The notes under the pieces: generated by a model
Databases searched by the model: none
Seen by the model: the letters and a program-made list of their open reading frames with translations, nothing else
Told to the model about the DNA's origin: nothing
Made by a program: the position numbers and the translations under genes
Shown here: piece after piece, positions 33,312 through 44,899 of the stretch
How positions within the stretch are numbered: position 1 is the first letter of the stretch
How the letters are laid out: each line of letters starts with the position of its first letter
Origin: Aricia agestis
Taxonomy: Eukaryota > Arthropoda > Insecta > Lepidoptera > Lycaenidae
NCBI RefSeq assembly: GCF_905147365.1
Contig: NC_056416.1
Location: 1,322,001 to 1,386,000, forward strand
Length of the DNA: 64,000 nt
Direction of reading: 5' to 3'

Positions 33312-36300
33312 TTACAACTTAGCCTGCACGTAGTCTCGCCAGTGCACAACGTCCTTCCACCAGCTCGGCCGAGTCAGAGCCCCGGGGCTCGTCATTACAG
33401 CGTTCTGTATATGCTTGTATGCCTGAAAACGGTTCAATCAATAAACTGCGATGAAAGTTTAGGGAGATTATATTTTATAGTGTAAAAACAGAAAAACCAA
33501 GTTCTTGTCATTGACATTTGCTAAATGTGTACGTACTGTACGCATATTTTGCATATACTTATACGAAATATACGTGTATAAAAGGGCACATTCACGGCAG
33601 GACTGCAAGGCAGTCCTGCATTGAATGGGCCTCACTGATTGGTTCACACTCGGTGTTGCCGGCCGGAAATGAATTGAACCAATCTGTGAGGCCCATTCAC
33701 GGCAGGACTGCCGTGCAGTCCTGCCGTGAATTAACATTGTATTTATAAGTGTGAATTGCACATTGTAATTATAAATGTGAAAGTTAGTTAAAACGTGGTT
33801 AAAACTAAGTACTGAATATATTTTAAAAAGATAAACATCACGGTAGATTAGTCTTTGACACATAGGTAACCCCTAAAGCGTTCAGTATACCGGGATAAAT
33901 ATTTATAGGATACAGTATTCATGAGGGCAAAAGTCAATAATACCTATGGATAAGTGTATTTTTAGCGCTAATCCTCACCTGTCCATCTGAAGCACCCAGC
34001 ACGGATCGCAGACAGAAGTCTGGCGGTGCAAGCGCGTCCGCCAACGCCACGGCGTCTGGGGCGAGCGCTGCGCACAGACGGACCGCGCCCGCTCGCACTT
34101 GCGCGCCTTGTTGGTCGGAAAAATGGCCGCCCTGAGAATATAAATATAGTTTATCAGTCTTCTGTTTCATAATCTTGCTTCTACGTCGTGATTAATGGTC
34201 TAAACCCGGCATACTGATATCTTTGGTTGGGTGTAAACGATTTTTCGTTTACGTATACTCGAAAAATTGCCAAAAAAATTCACATTATTCGTTATTTTAT
34301 GGTTATAAAAGATACAACTATGAGCGCTTACAGACGAACGGCACTTGTCGACGGCACGCAAAGTGTCAAAGAAAAAATGAAAAAAAAAGCGACAGTGCCG
34401 TTCGTCTGTAAGAATCCTTAACGAGACTTTCCGTAGACAAATTAAGTAGTTAAATGGAGGTAAAGTCATTATATCAACAGAAACAATCCCCAAAATCGAT
34501 TACAAACAAGAGCCACATGTTTAAGTCAGTTACTCACGATATACAACGTCGCTAGATGTTTCTCCACCAGACAGACGCCGTATAACGCGACTAAACGCAG
34601 CAGCACCGCGCGACATGCCGCGTCGGGGAACTGCGCCGCCGTGTTGTAGAAGTGGTTGAGGATGAAGTTCTGAAAATATATAGGTTATGTCTATGATCTT
34701 TGATGCTGCGAGTGTCCATGGCATTTTCACATTTCCAGAAGCAACCGTTTAGCTGGTAGAAGGGGGGGGGGGGGGGACACTGGACTCGTACCGATTTTTT
34801 CCATTTTAAAACTTCATATCTCACAAATGAATTCCTAAATCGAAAAATGATCTATGAATACTTATAATACTTTTTAAAAACCTATCCAACAACACCCCAT
34901 ACGAGGGGGTGGACGCGGAAATAAAATTCACCCCCGCTTGATGTGTAGGGGGGGTACCATAACAAATATTTTTTTAAAGATTTTATATACCATTTTGTAG
35001 GTATCATTAATATTCATGCCGAATTACAGCTCAGTAGGTCCTATAGTATCTGAGCAAAACCGCGGACAGACAGACAGACGGACAGACCGAAACTATAAGG
35101 GTTCGTTGTTGACTACAGAACCCTAAAAATACGGGATTTTACTTTTGTATCTCAAGATTACCAGATTGTTAACTAGAGATTTTTACTATGACGTGTTGTG
35201 TCATGTTTGTGTGTAAATAATATAATTTTAAAGATGCTCCCTGAGAAAATGCCACGGTCAGATAGATGAGATGATGGCGCAAAGGGTAGTTACATGTGCT
35301 ATAATATGCGAAATCTGGCCATGATCTACAGAGTATTTAACAATCCAGAATCCTGTTGATTAACTTTAAAATAGGAAGGAGTTAATTTCATAAAACTATA
35401 GACTATAAACCCACCTCGCCATAGACCACAGACAACGTGGCCGCATAGTACGCCTGCGACTCGTTCCGCGCCTGCAAGTTGTCTTTGCCCAAACTCTTCA
35501 ACTCGGCTACTTTCTCATAGCTTGTTTTTAGCACGTAGGCTGTCAGCCATCGGTAAATTTGGATAATGTCTAAAATGAAACAATATTGCATTATAAAACC
35601 TGTAATGGTGGTCTAATGTAAATCGCACATTTTTGGTTTTTACATCTGCGATTCTGCGATATATTTCGTTCGACTTTATCTAACAACATAGACAAGCATG
35701 TAAAACTCTCTCGACTAAACACTAAACAAGCAACATGATACTAACTTGTCGGCTCGATAAACTCGTCAACGGTCTTCAACTGGCAAGTCTTCTTGAGGTA
35801 CTCATCAACATTCTCCAAGAAGTTGAGCGAGCCCAGGATGCTGTCTTCTGGCCTGAGGCTGTGTCTACGAGGCCAGATAGCCAGCAGCCAGTTCGACGCC
35901 TGCTGGAGTAGAAGGCTGTTCTCGCCTTCGTATGTGCAGTTCGCGTCGTTGTCATTGCGTAGTTCACCGATGCGCGCCGCTGGAATATGTAAATGCATAT
36001 GAATATTATGTATTTTAAAAGGGTGTTATTATCTGTCTTAACGCTTAAACAGTTGTCTATGGTGGTACTCACCGTCCAAGTAGCCAAGTACCTGGAGTGT
36101 TCTATAGTGGTACTGACCGTCCAAGTAGCCAAGTACCTGGAGTGTTCTATGGTGGTACTGACCGTCCAAGTAGCCAAGTACCTGGAGTGTTCTATGGTGG
36201 TACTGACCGTCCAGTAGCCAAGCACCTGGAGTGTTCTATGGTGGTACTGACCGTCCAAGTAGCCAAGTACCTGGAGTGTTCTATTATATAGTGGTACTGA

Positions 36301-39300
36301 CCGTCCAAGTAGCCAAGTACCTGGAACGTTCTATGGTGGTACTGACCGTCCAGGTAGCCGTGTCCGCCGCACGCCTCGCGACAGGTCTGTATGCCGTCGC
36401 GCGCCGCCCACGCGCACACGGGCTTGCTCGCCGACGACAGCGCGTGCACCTCCACGCCCAGCTCGGCCGCGTTTTTCAAGTTACCTGGAGTTAGGTGACA
36501 TAATATTATGTATTATGGCATTTCAATTTAAGCTTCGAGCAATGTCACCATGGCATTCCAGTGATTACGGCACTAAACTTGCTTTTAAAAGCAAAGTCAC
36601 TTTGCTCCATCGCGTTTGAGCGTTAGCCTCAATAGCCGCGTACTGACCAAGCGAGCCGCGTCGCGAGGCAGCCTCGGACATTTGCCGAGGTATGCATGCC
36701 GCGCGAGGCGGCTTCGGTCTGTATTTTTCTAATCCGAAGCTGCCTCGCGCAGCAAGGCCGAGCCATCGCAAGGTCGAGCCAGCATCGACGCTCAGTTTAA
36801 CTTGAAGTCGAATAGTTTGCCCGAGACATATACACGCGACGCACACGCATACGCACGTGCACACGCACATCACACGCACATCACAGGCATATCACACGCA
36901 CATCACACGCACTCGCACACGCACATCACACGCATCCACACACTCACATCATACGCATACGCACACGCACATCACACGCACCTAACCTAACACGCAACGA
37001 ATAAGCGAGGCTAAACACTCCCATCTTGAGAGAGCACGACAAACGTACCGAGGTGCCTTTGAGCATCGACAAAAACCGACAACGCTCGGCTCGGGCCGCG
37101 GCACGCTCGGGTTCGGCAACGCATGCTTTGCCACGGGCGAGCCACGACCGAGCAACTGCCGCGCGAGGCGGCTCGTTCGGTCAGTAGGCGGCTGTTGACG
37201 CGTTGCGTCGATAGAAGCGATGTTTGGATAGAATAATGAAAGTGAGATTAAGCGGGCGTTATTTATTGTGTTGATAATAACTAAAGGGGTATTTGACACG
37301 CCAAGGACCGAATTATATAGAGTTTCACATGGTGGCCACCAGGCGGCGCTTTTTGAGAATGGGTTCCGCCTCCTAGCGACAAAATAAATATGAGAAGCCA
37401 TATTCAGAGTAAAATGGTGACTTATGGCACTTCAAATACCTCTAACACTCACCGAAGAGGCTGTCAACAGTCATCTTGATGTGCATCTCGCTGAACCACG
37501 TGCAGAATATCCGTAGCGCGAACGTCGAAGCCAGGTGCGGCAGGAGGCGGACTTGCTGGAATTATAATTTGAATAGATGGCGCTGTTTCTAATATGTATT
37601 GCTTGGATAGATGGCGTTGTCGCTAATTTTATCACGCTATCTTAGGGAAAACTAACAAGAAAAGAGTGAAAGAGAAAGAAATCGCGAATCTTTGCCTCCT
37701 TTCTGTCCCAGTATTGGAGTCGAGAATGACCATTGTTACCAATTAAAAGAAATTACAGCTTATCAAATAAAGTCAAAACTACAACGTTATTATTTAAAAA
37801 ATAATCGGACTCCAAATCCGAACACAACGCCTTTCACTCTATGCCATAAAGCCTTACTATTAAGTGTCACTTAACTGTAAATATCACTGACCTCCATTAT
37901 ACAAGTACGCTGGACTTATGATACCCTTTGAAATGACAGCAATTTTTTGTGCCTATTTGAAGCGGAATCAGCGCCCCAAAAGCGGGGGAAGAGAACAAAT
38001 TTGACGTAAATTGCAAATGGCTGCTTAATCATATTGGTTGTCATCACTAGTATTAGTTCCAAGTACTCTCACTACTGCTATCAGTGCCAATATATCGACT
38101 TTCAAACGTCATTTTTACGTCTGATTTAGTTCTCTTCCCCCGCATTGGGGGCGCTGATTCCGCTTCAAATAGGCACAAAAATAGCTGTCATTTCAAAGGG
38201 TTTGTATAATGGAGGTCAGTGGTATAAAATATGCAAGACACTCACTTGCATCTGATACTCCAGCACCGGCGTCTCGGGCTCGCCCTCCGGTCCGAACTGT
38301 CTCCGCACGGCCGAGTACCGGAGCGCTATCACTATTGCCTTCTGAAGGTAGTTTGTCGATATTGAGGTTATGTGAACTCGGCCGCCTGAAAATTTAATGG
38401 TGTTTTGAAGTTATTTCAATAATTTTGTTGTCTACAGTTAAAATACGAAATTTTATTATTATTATTTATTTATCAAGCATAAGATACACAAACATTATAT
38501 TTAAACCAAATGGCAGCACCATTAAACCCGACAAGGGTTTGTCTCAGTTTTATAAAGAATAAAATATACGATTAGAAGAAAGAAAGTAAAAATCAGACTT
38601 GGCTACCTAATTTCAAAACACAATGAGGGATACAATTTTAACTATTGAAACGAAAAATGCTATTTTGTCCTTTTGTTTGAATATAACTGTCTAAGTCAGA
38701 GGTTCCCAAAATGTGCGCCGCGGCGCCCTGGTGCGCCGTGGAAAGGCAAGATGGGCGCCGTGAGACATCCACCATCATTATCCGAAACCACAAATATTAT
38801 AAAATTAAATTATAATATTATGTAAAGCAGGTAGATGATTAAATATTTGTTTAAGTATTACTTACTATTTACCTGCTAAACCTAACTATACTCATTAAAT
38901 GTATTTATTTATGTATATTTTTCTAATAGCTAGGTAAAGTAGGGCGCCGTGATAAAATATTTTACGTGTAACTGCACCGTAGGCTGAAAAAGATTGGGAA
39001 CCCCTGGTCTAAGTAGTTACATGGTAGAGTTTTAGAACATAATAATATGGTGTTATATAATAAAAATATATAAGTGAATTGTTAGTTACCAAACTATAAA
39101 TCCAATAGATTTGTAACCAGCAATTCACTAACTTGAAATAATGAGTTAAAATTCTATGCAATAAGTTACGATTACATTTAATTTTCTACCCAATTTAATG
39201 AGGCTAAGGAGCTGTTTCACCACTTCCTGATAAGTGCCGGATAGGCTATCCACAGCTTATCTGACAGATACTTCATCTACTAGGTAAGTTGTGGATAGCC

Positions 39301-42300
39301 TATGCGGCACTTATCAGGAAGTGGTGAAACAGACCCTAAACTAATTATTATATCTTTAGTAAGTAATTAAATATAGTTTACCTGACAAAGCACCAAGAGA
39401 CGCCCCAAACCTCTTGCTGGGATCTTTAAAGGGTGTCTTATAGTCACCATTATCATCCACACCTCCCAATTTGTCCAAAGCATTTTCTTTCGGAATGGCA
39501 TATTTGTTGAAAATAACAAACCTGAAAATAGGAATATTTTTGCTAGAGATATAAGGGGCTTTTAAAGATTAAGATAAGTGGTATTATTTTAATAAAAGTG
39601 ATGAATTTTTATCGCGGTTTTAAATGATATCGATACATTTACAACTTTATTTGCAATGATAATGTCTTTATTCAAAATAAGGTTCAAAGACCGACTTAAT
39701 ACGATAATGTATCTGTTTATATCGCGCGGTATATTCATGGTTTGAAACAACTGCTATCAGGCGATCCGCTTGCTTATTATGTCACAAGATGACGCCCGCA
39801 GCTCTGATATATACCCAAAATTCGTTTATCGTGCGGAAACCACACACTTTTTTTTTATGAAATAAGGGGGCAAACGAGAAAACGGGTAACCTGATGGAAA
39901 GCGACTTCCATCGCCCATGGACACTCGCAGCATCAGAAGAGCTGCAGGTGCGTTGCCAGCCTTTCAAGAGGGAAATAGGGTAGGGATGGGAAGGGAAGGG
40001 AATAGGGGAGGGTAGAGAAGGGAATAGGGCAGGGAATTGGGCTTCCGGTAAACTCACTCACTCGGCGAAACACAGCGCAAGCGCTGTTTCACGCCGGTTT
40101 TCTGTGAGAACGTGGTATTTCTCCAATCGAGCCGGCCCATTCGTGCCGAAGCGTGGCTTTCCCATGTCTAAATGTAAACTGTATCCTTTCCCAGGCTCTA
40201 ATCTCTATAATTATCTCTATCTGTATCCAAATTTTATTAAAATCGATTCAGCGTTTTAAGCATGAAGAGAAAATAGACAGACAGATATATGGAAGTATGG
40301 ATTCTATAATACGTACCCATTATCAACCCCATTTAACCCCACTTTTTTCCCAATATCCCCCACTACCACCCCTGGGTACGGTTTGAGAGTTTGGGGGTCT
40401 CTTATGGGCACCACGAATGTGTGTAGGCCGTGATTCTTACCCTTCGATATAAGCATAGCGTAGACGATCGCATGGGTAGCGCATTGCCCTGAAATACCAG
40501 AAATATAAAGTCAGTCACGCCTTCGCCACGCCTAGTCAGTTACAATTTTTGCATTCAGATTCGGACACTTATTTGTTTTTTAATTATTTCTATTGGTTAT
40601 TTGAATATCATAATGACATAGCTAAAGCATTGTAGCCCGTAATTATTGAAAAGTCATTGTATCCAACTGTAAACAATAGGAATTAATTATTTAGCTTTAC
40701 AGTTTGATGGAAATAAGGGTTATATAATTTACAGATTGCTTATGCAATCTTATAATTAAGAGATCTTAATATGATCTCTTATAAATTTAACATAAGCAAG
40801 AATTTAACGTAAACAAAAAACTTGATTGTAGTTAAACTGACCTTCAGACTATGCAAATTACTATATCACACTTTTGTTTACGTCATAGTTATAACTTATA
40901 ACTTATGAAGGTAGTCCTCTCACTTTGATAAAATATATTTATACAGCTAACAACTTAAGCAATGTTGCTCTCTATATGACGAAAAAGTAGCTTGATAACA
41001 TATTTTATCAAGCTACTTTTTATTAGGGGCCTATTATATAGGGACAGCAATTTCACAATGAAGAATGTTACTAGGTATGACAAATTGCTTGAAATTTTGT
41101 CACAGTAAAGCCTGTATGTATACAAATACACTAGTTTTTGTTGTAGTCAAAAATACCTAGTAGTTTTGATTTTATAGGTATTAAAAGTTTCATAAAATAT
41201 CGAGTCCCGCTAACAATCCCACGACCGCTTGTGTCGTCATATAACAATTGCACCATGCGGGCTCCATACAATAAACATGATTTTTGGCTTTTTTTTTTTG
41301 CTCTTTATCAATAACGGCAACAGGTAGGCACTTGGAATTTTCACCAAGGCCTTAATTATATGTGTACTTTAATAATTAATAATAATATTAAAATAAAATA
41401 TTAATTCCCATACAAAAACACAATAATTGTTGGGCTATTTTTGCTATGTAGCGGTACAATTGTGATATGACATCACACCGTAACCGGGTGCCTGCTTATT
41501 ACAACTTGTTTTGCTTATAAATTGGAAACTAATTAACATATCCAAGTAATTCTTTCACTAGTATTTATTATTTTTGACAGAGAATATGGACTGCTAATAA
41601 ACAAAATTAGGTAACATTCTCCATTGCTGTCAATTTTTTTTGTTATGAAGAAAATCTTTAGAAACTCACCCAGTGATCCAACCCAAAACTTGGCAGCTTC
41701 AAAATCATCAGTATGCATTATAAACTGTTTCGTTTCTGGGCAGTATGTAGCAGTTGTTCTCATGCCTTTAGCGTTTGATCCGTGGGCGACCTCCGTCAAG
41801 GCAAAGCACCCTCCAATTTTCCCCTGCTGCACATCCTCCACAAAATGGTAGTGGTGGGGCCCACCGATCGCTTGTATGGTGTTGGCAAACATACGGAATG
41901 TAAGTGATATTTTCACAGACAGGGAACTATCGTACATGAATAGCGCTTCCGTTTTAGCCTGATATAATCTAGGATCCTCAACAATCTAAAGCAACAAAAA
42001 ACAAAATTAGACATTGTAAAATATTCAAGTGTTGTGTAAAACATGATTTTATTTGTTTTTTTTTTCTTAATAGAAATTTACACTAATGTGTAAATCAAGA
42101 TTTAACAATCAAATATGCATACAATATTAGGCCTTCCATTTATAATTCATTTTAATTATTTTTATCTAATCATGTTTTAATTGTTTACTTACTCTTTCAT
42201 ATGGAATGAAGTTTTCATTAAAAATAGCATACATTCTTTTGACATTTATATGCCTGATTTCATCCAAACTAAGATCCCTTTCTGAGTGTTGAAATAAAGG

Positions 42301-42576
42301 GTTACTTTCCATAAACTTCCATATGTCGTGCTGAAAGATAATTATGCCACAATTTAGAAGAAGCTATTACAGACATGAGAAAAAAATAACACATAAAAAC
42401 ATAGTAATTCTGAAGCTAACCTTTAGTTTTATTGTCGATGCAGATTCATAGGCCATTTTGATCTTTCTCCAGTCAAATGATGCATTTTTTCGGTAAACAT
42501 CTAGAGGACCACTTGGAAAGTCCGGAAAATACTGTTTAAGTTCTTCGTCCGTCATGGATTTCGTAGAGGATGTCAT
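33312..42576 (-). CDS. ACOX3: Peroxisomal acyl-CoA oxidase, ACOX3 type
   Basis: Thirteen minus-strand exons: 42576-42421, 42330-42193, 41985-41670, 40488-40317, 39521-39382, 38385-38246, 37555-37453, 36484-36347, 35979-35746, 35569-35415, 34669-34538, 34131-33979 and 33422-33312. All have GT-AG borders and matching phases, giving 695 residues (human ACOX3 has 700). The enzyme oxidises acyl-CoA to 2-enoyl-CoA with FAD, passing electrons to oxygen as H2O2. Landmarks: FPDFPSGPLDVYRKNASFDW, FMYDSSLSVK, GCFALTEVAHGSNAKGMRTT, DFEAAKFWVGSLG, GDIGKKVGLNGVDNG, RYSAVRRQFGP, REACGGHGYLD, DNDANCTYEGEN (catalytic Glu) and SWW near the end. The C-terminus AKL is a type 1 peroxisomal signal. An in-frame ATG at 42666 could add 30 residues; 42576 gives the usual family start. 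ACOX3 oxidases favour branched or long acyl chains; substrate here is inferred. Introns hold many repeats, including a minisatellite copying the exon 8 donor. Confidence 0.95.
33588..33733. mobile_element. MITE with ATTCACGGCAGGACTGC termini
   Basis: Both ends read CATTCACGGCAGGACTGC...CAGTCCTGC, and the inner blocks GGGCCTCACTGATTGGTTCA and GAACCAATCTGTGAGGCCC pair with each other. It lies in the last ACOX intron. Confidence 0.7.
34320..34420. mobile_element. Short MITE with CTTACAGACGAACGGCAC termini
   Basis: GCGCTTACAGACGAACGGCA pairs with TGCCGTTCGTCTGTAAGAAT around an A-rich centre. A second member is at 55399-55505. It lies in the ACOX intron between exons 11 and 12. Confidence 0.7.
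34763..35130. repeat. Poly(G) tract and interspersed repeat
   Basis: A run of about 14 G is followed by a repeat containing GATCTATGAATACTTATAAT, ATACGAGGGGGTGGACGCGG, ACAGACAGACAGACGGACAG and TATAAGGGTTC...ACAGAACCCTAAAAAT. The last two blocks mark a repeat type common in Lepidoptera; a reversed relative is split at 50585 and 51063. It lies in the ACOX intron between exons 10 and 11. Confidence 0.5.
36056..36346. repeat. 45-bp minisatellite copying an ACOX splice donor
   Basis: Six 45-bp units (CTATGGTGGTACTGACCGTC, then CAAGTAGCCAAGTACCTGGA and GTGTT) stand head to tail. One has an inserted TATAT-like segment and one a single-base loss. On the gene strand each unit reads GGCTACTTGGACGGTCAGTA, nearly the end of ACOX exon 8 (GGCTACCTGGACG) plus its donor GTCAGT. 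The array directly abuts exon 8 and so carries spare donors into the intron. The most distal unit has GTGAGT, closer to consensus than the real site. Confidence 0.92.
36641..37187. mobile_element. Non-autonomous element with TACTGACCAAGCGAGCC ends
   Basis: The left end TACTGACCAAGCGAGCCGCG and the right end CGCGAGGCGGCTCGTTCGGT-CAGTAG are inverted relatives of each other and of the element at 30040-30217. A CACACGCA-rich microsatellite (36833-36985) fills the middle. It lies in the ACOX intron between exons 7 and 8. Confidence 0.55.
36833..36985. repeat. CACACGCA-type microsatellite
   Basis: Imperfect repeats of ACGCACATCACACGCACATC and related units run for about 150 bp. ORFs over it are low-complexity artefacts. 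Confidence 0.85.
37885..38221. mobile_element. MITE with ACTGACCTCCATTATACAA termini
   Basis: ACTGACCTCCATTATACAAG pairs with TTGTATAATGGAGGTCAGT. The inner blocks TTTGTGCCTATTTGAAGCGG and CCGCTTCAAATAGGCACAAA pair as well. It resembles 25258-25540 and lies in the ACOX intron between exons 6 and 7. Confidence 0.75.
38697..39006. mobile_element. hAT-type MITE with 8-bp target-site duplication
   Basis: GTCTAAGT stands at 38689-38696 and again at 39007-39014. Between them a 310-bp unit begins CAGAGGTTCCCAA and ends TTGGGAACCCCTG, short imperfect terminal repeats of hAT form. It contains GTGCGCCG / GGGCGCCGTGA blocks and no ORF. It lies in the ACOX intron between exons 5 and 6. Confidence 0.88.
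39203..39342. mobile_element. MITE with CTGTTTCACCACTTCCTGA termini
   Basis: CTGTTTCACCACTTCCTGAT-AAGTGCCG pairs with CGGCACTTATCAGGAAGTGG-TGAAACAG, and inner GGCTATCCACA / TGTGGATAGCC blocks pair too. It is in the same ACOX intron as the hAT MITE. Confidence 0.75.
39848..40168 (+). repeat. SINE-like interspersed repeat, copy 3
   Basis: Same layout as the copy at 11166: T-run, ATGAAATAAGGGGGCAAACG, AGCATCAGAAGAGCTGCAGG, GGGAAGGGAAGGG tract, CTCACTCGGCGAAACACAGC and TCGAGCCGGCCCATTCGTGC. It is almost full length and lies in the ACOX intron between exons 4 and 5. Confidence 0.8.
40980..41025. repeat. Short hairpin in an ACOX intron
   Basis: AAAAAGTAGCTTGATAA and TTATCAAGCTACTTTTT are separated by about seven bases. 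On the gene strand it can fold into a tight stem. Confidence 0.75.
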
Positions 42577-42892
42577 ATTTGACAATAATATACTACTTTT
42601 CGCTATGTTAGTGTTACACTGACGGATATATCTATAAGTTTTACAAAGTTTATCACACTTATACATAATTTTAGTTACAATGTAGATAAGAACAAACTTA
42701 TGACAGTTGAGTTATGTATTATTAAGATAAATACCCTCCATCCACCAGATATCACTTATCAACAAGCATAAAGTCACCTAAAATTGATTACAATTTTTAA
42801 TTGGGTTAAAGTAGGTCTAAAGATACTTTTGAACACAAAATATTTTTACCTGATATGGCCTATGTAAGTTTAAATTTTTTAACTAAATTTAA

Positions 42893-44297
42893 CACGTTGC
42901 TGGACAGTACGGTCATAGCCATGCATAATGTACTTCGTTTTGTGACATACCGGCTATAGCCGTACAAATTAAACAAGTTATATTTTGACCTACGGCCTTA
43001 GCAGTCGGTTACGTACTGAATGACCATAGAATATATTTATACTGTCATATGACAATTACTTTTCTAGGTCCTACTGTCATTCTACATCACTGTTTTTGAC
43101 GAATCAAGTTTTATGTGTGTGTTGCCATAGTTAGGTACAAACACATCGACACAACGGCTATAACCGTTGACGCTTCATACAAAATCCGTTGGGATTTGGA
43201 CTAGTGACGCGCTGACCGCGCAGGTGATATTGCGTGTGTGAAGTTGTCTTGTCACTTTGTAATTGGGGTTATATTTTTGTTGTAAGTACCTACATTATAC
43301 ATTTACTTATTTTGAATATGATAACAAGTCTATATAATTACAATATATAGTAAACATGTTTTATTACTATCTTCATAAAGGTATATTTGTAACTTTTATA
43401 TTTACGAGTTATTTTATTTATTTAGATGAGCAATCCGAGAAACATTCGTGAAATTGAGCGCCTTCTTAAGATGTTTCTACCCCGGAATCATCTCAAAATG
43501 AAGACGATCCCTACCAAGACGACGGAGAATATGATTCTGATGAAAACTATCAGCCAGACTTCGAAAATCAGTCCAGTTCGAGCGATGAAGATTTTGTTAA
43601 CATGAGCAGGCGACGAGTTGTTTGACCAACGGCTAGATTATCGTCTTCATCATCTTCTAACTCAAACGAGGTGAACGATATAATTTCTGGTAATAATATT
43701 GATTTACACGAAGTTCTTGAACCACATTTTTCTTCTGTCACACAACCGTCAGTAGCTATACAATCAATTCCCGATCCGATATCTGGTGAAACGTTTATTG
43801 AACCGACTGAAGTTGTACAGCAGACTGATGCGGAATGTTCCCATACATGGACAATAATATAATTTTATTTTTATCCTTATAAAGGCTGATTTCTTACTAA
43901 AGTTCCTATAATATAAAAATTGTAATTGTAAGATGTCTCCGTAGTTGATTTTATTCCACGAAGAGTATGTTTTGTTTATCTTTAGACATATAGAGGTTAA
44001 TATGACGTCATGTTTGTTTATTTTTGAAATAAATATTTGTGTTATTTTGGTAAATCATTGTTTTATTTATCTTATTCAAAAACGGCCTTAACCGTACTGT
44101 CAAAATATGAAGTAATCAAACTATATTACACGACGCTACGATTATAACCGTAATACGGTTAGAGCCGTAATGACATAGTACATCGATTTTTAAATTCTTA
44201 TCGTGACGCAACTGCTATAGCCGTAAGAAATAAATGTATGAAAAAAAGTACTGTCATCTAGACAAAAAAATTTAACAATGTACTGTCCAGCAACGTG
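42893..44297. mobile_element. Internally deleted piggyBac-like transposon
   Basis: The element is bounded by TTAA on both sides (42889-42892 and 44298-44301), the piggyBac target duplication. Its ends are the inverted pair CACGTTGCTGGACAGTAC / GTACTGTCCAGCAACGTG. Inside the ends lie repeated quasi-palindromes of the form ACGGCTATAGCCGT. Only a broken N-terminal coding piece remains (43426-43862), so the copy is non-autonomous. It sits just upstream of ACOX. Confidence 0.88.
43426..43862 (+). pseudogene. piggyBac transposase N-terminal remnant
   Basis: An ATG at 43426 (MSNPRNIREIERLL) begins a frame that resembles a piggyBac transposase start. The acidic stretch that should follow (DDPYQDDGEYDSDENYQPDF, SSSSDEDF) is in a different frame, so at least one frameshift separates them. 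A stop follows soon after, then an open piece at 43671-43862 (VNDIISGNNIDLHEVLEPHF). The catalytic DDD core and the cysteine-rich C-terminus are absent, which matches an internal deletion. No function is expected. The family call rests on the TTAA flanks, the ends and the acidic N-terminus. Confidence 0.6.
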
Positions 44298-44899
44298 TTA
44301 ACAATAATTACGAGACGTTTTATCGCAGAATCGATTACACTCACGATACACAGTACAATAGGTACCTACACAGATTACTAGTATATATTTGGGTAGGTAC
44401 CTATTTACTAAATATGTAAGTAGGTACTAGGTACTAATTCCAAAATCCAAATTCCACTTCTGAGTTCTGCATATTTTGTTTGACAAGTCACAACCACAGA
44501 TTACTATTTTATGTATTTACTAGTATATATTTGTGTCACAACTCACAACAGCTGAGTATTTTTTTTTAATTCTTATTATGGCACTGACTGGCACTACTGA
44601 ACCATGTCCAGTGTCGAGTTTATTATGGCGGGAAAACATTAAACAATATTCTATATTACAATAATTTACAATGTTCACCATCGATTTTCTAAATCGTCAT
44701 GTCCGTCAGGTCTAAAGTCTAGTCAATATAAAGAAACCTGACGGTCGAAGCGCTAAACAGAATACAATATGTTGTATGACAAAATATTATACTTTTATTA
44801 GACTCAGTTGGAGTTTTGCCGGAAATGTGAAAGAGTGATGTATGTTTTTACTTTTTGTATTATTTTCCTAAAATTGTGTTATCTGGGTTTTTAATGTGT

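Noticed and set aside
33468..33863. 131-codon minus-strand ORF with two similar RTARQSCREWA-type blocks
   Set aside because: The repeated blocks are the two arms of a MITE in the last ACOX intron.
35776..36258. 160-codon repetitive minus-strand ORF (HSRYLATWTVSTTIE units)
   Set aside because: It is the 45-bp minisatellite and part of ACOX exon 9 read in the wrong frame.
36802..36990. His/Ala-rich ORF
   Set aside because: Reads the CACACGCA microsatellite inside an ACOX intron.
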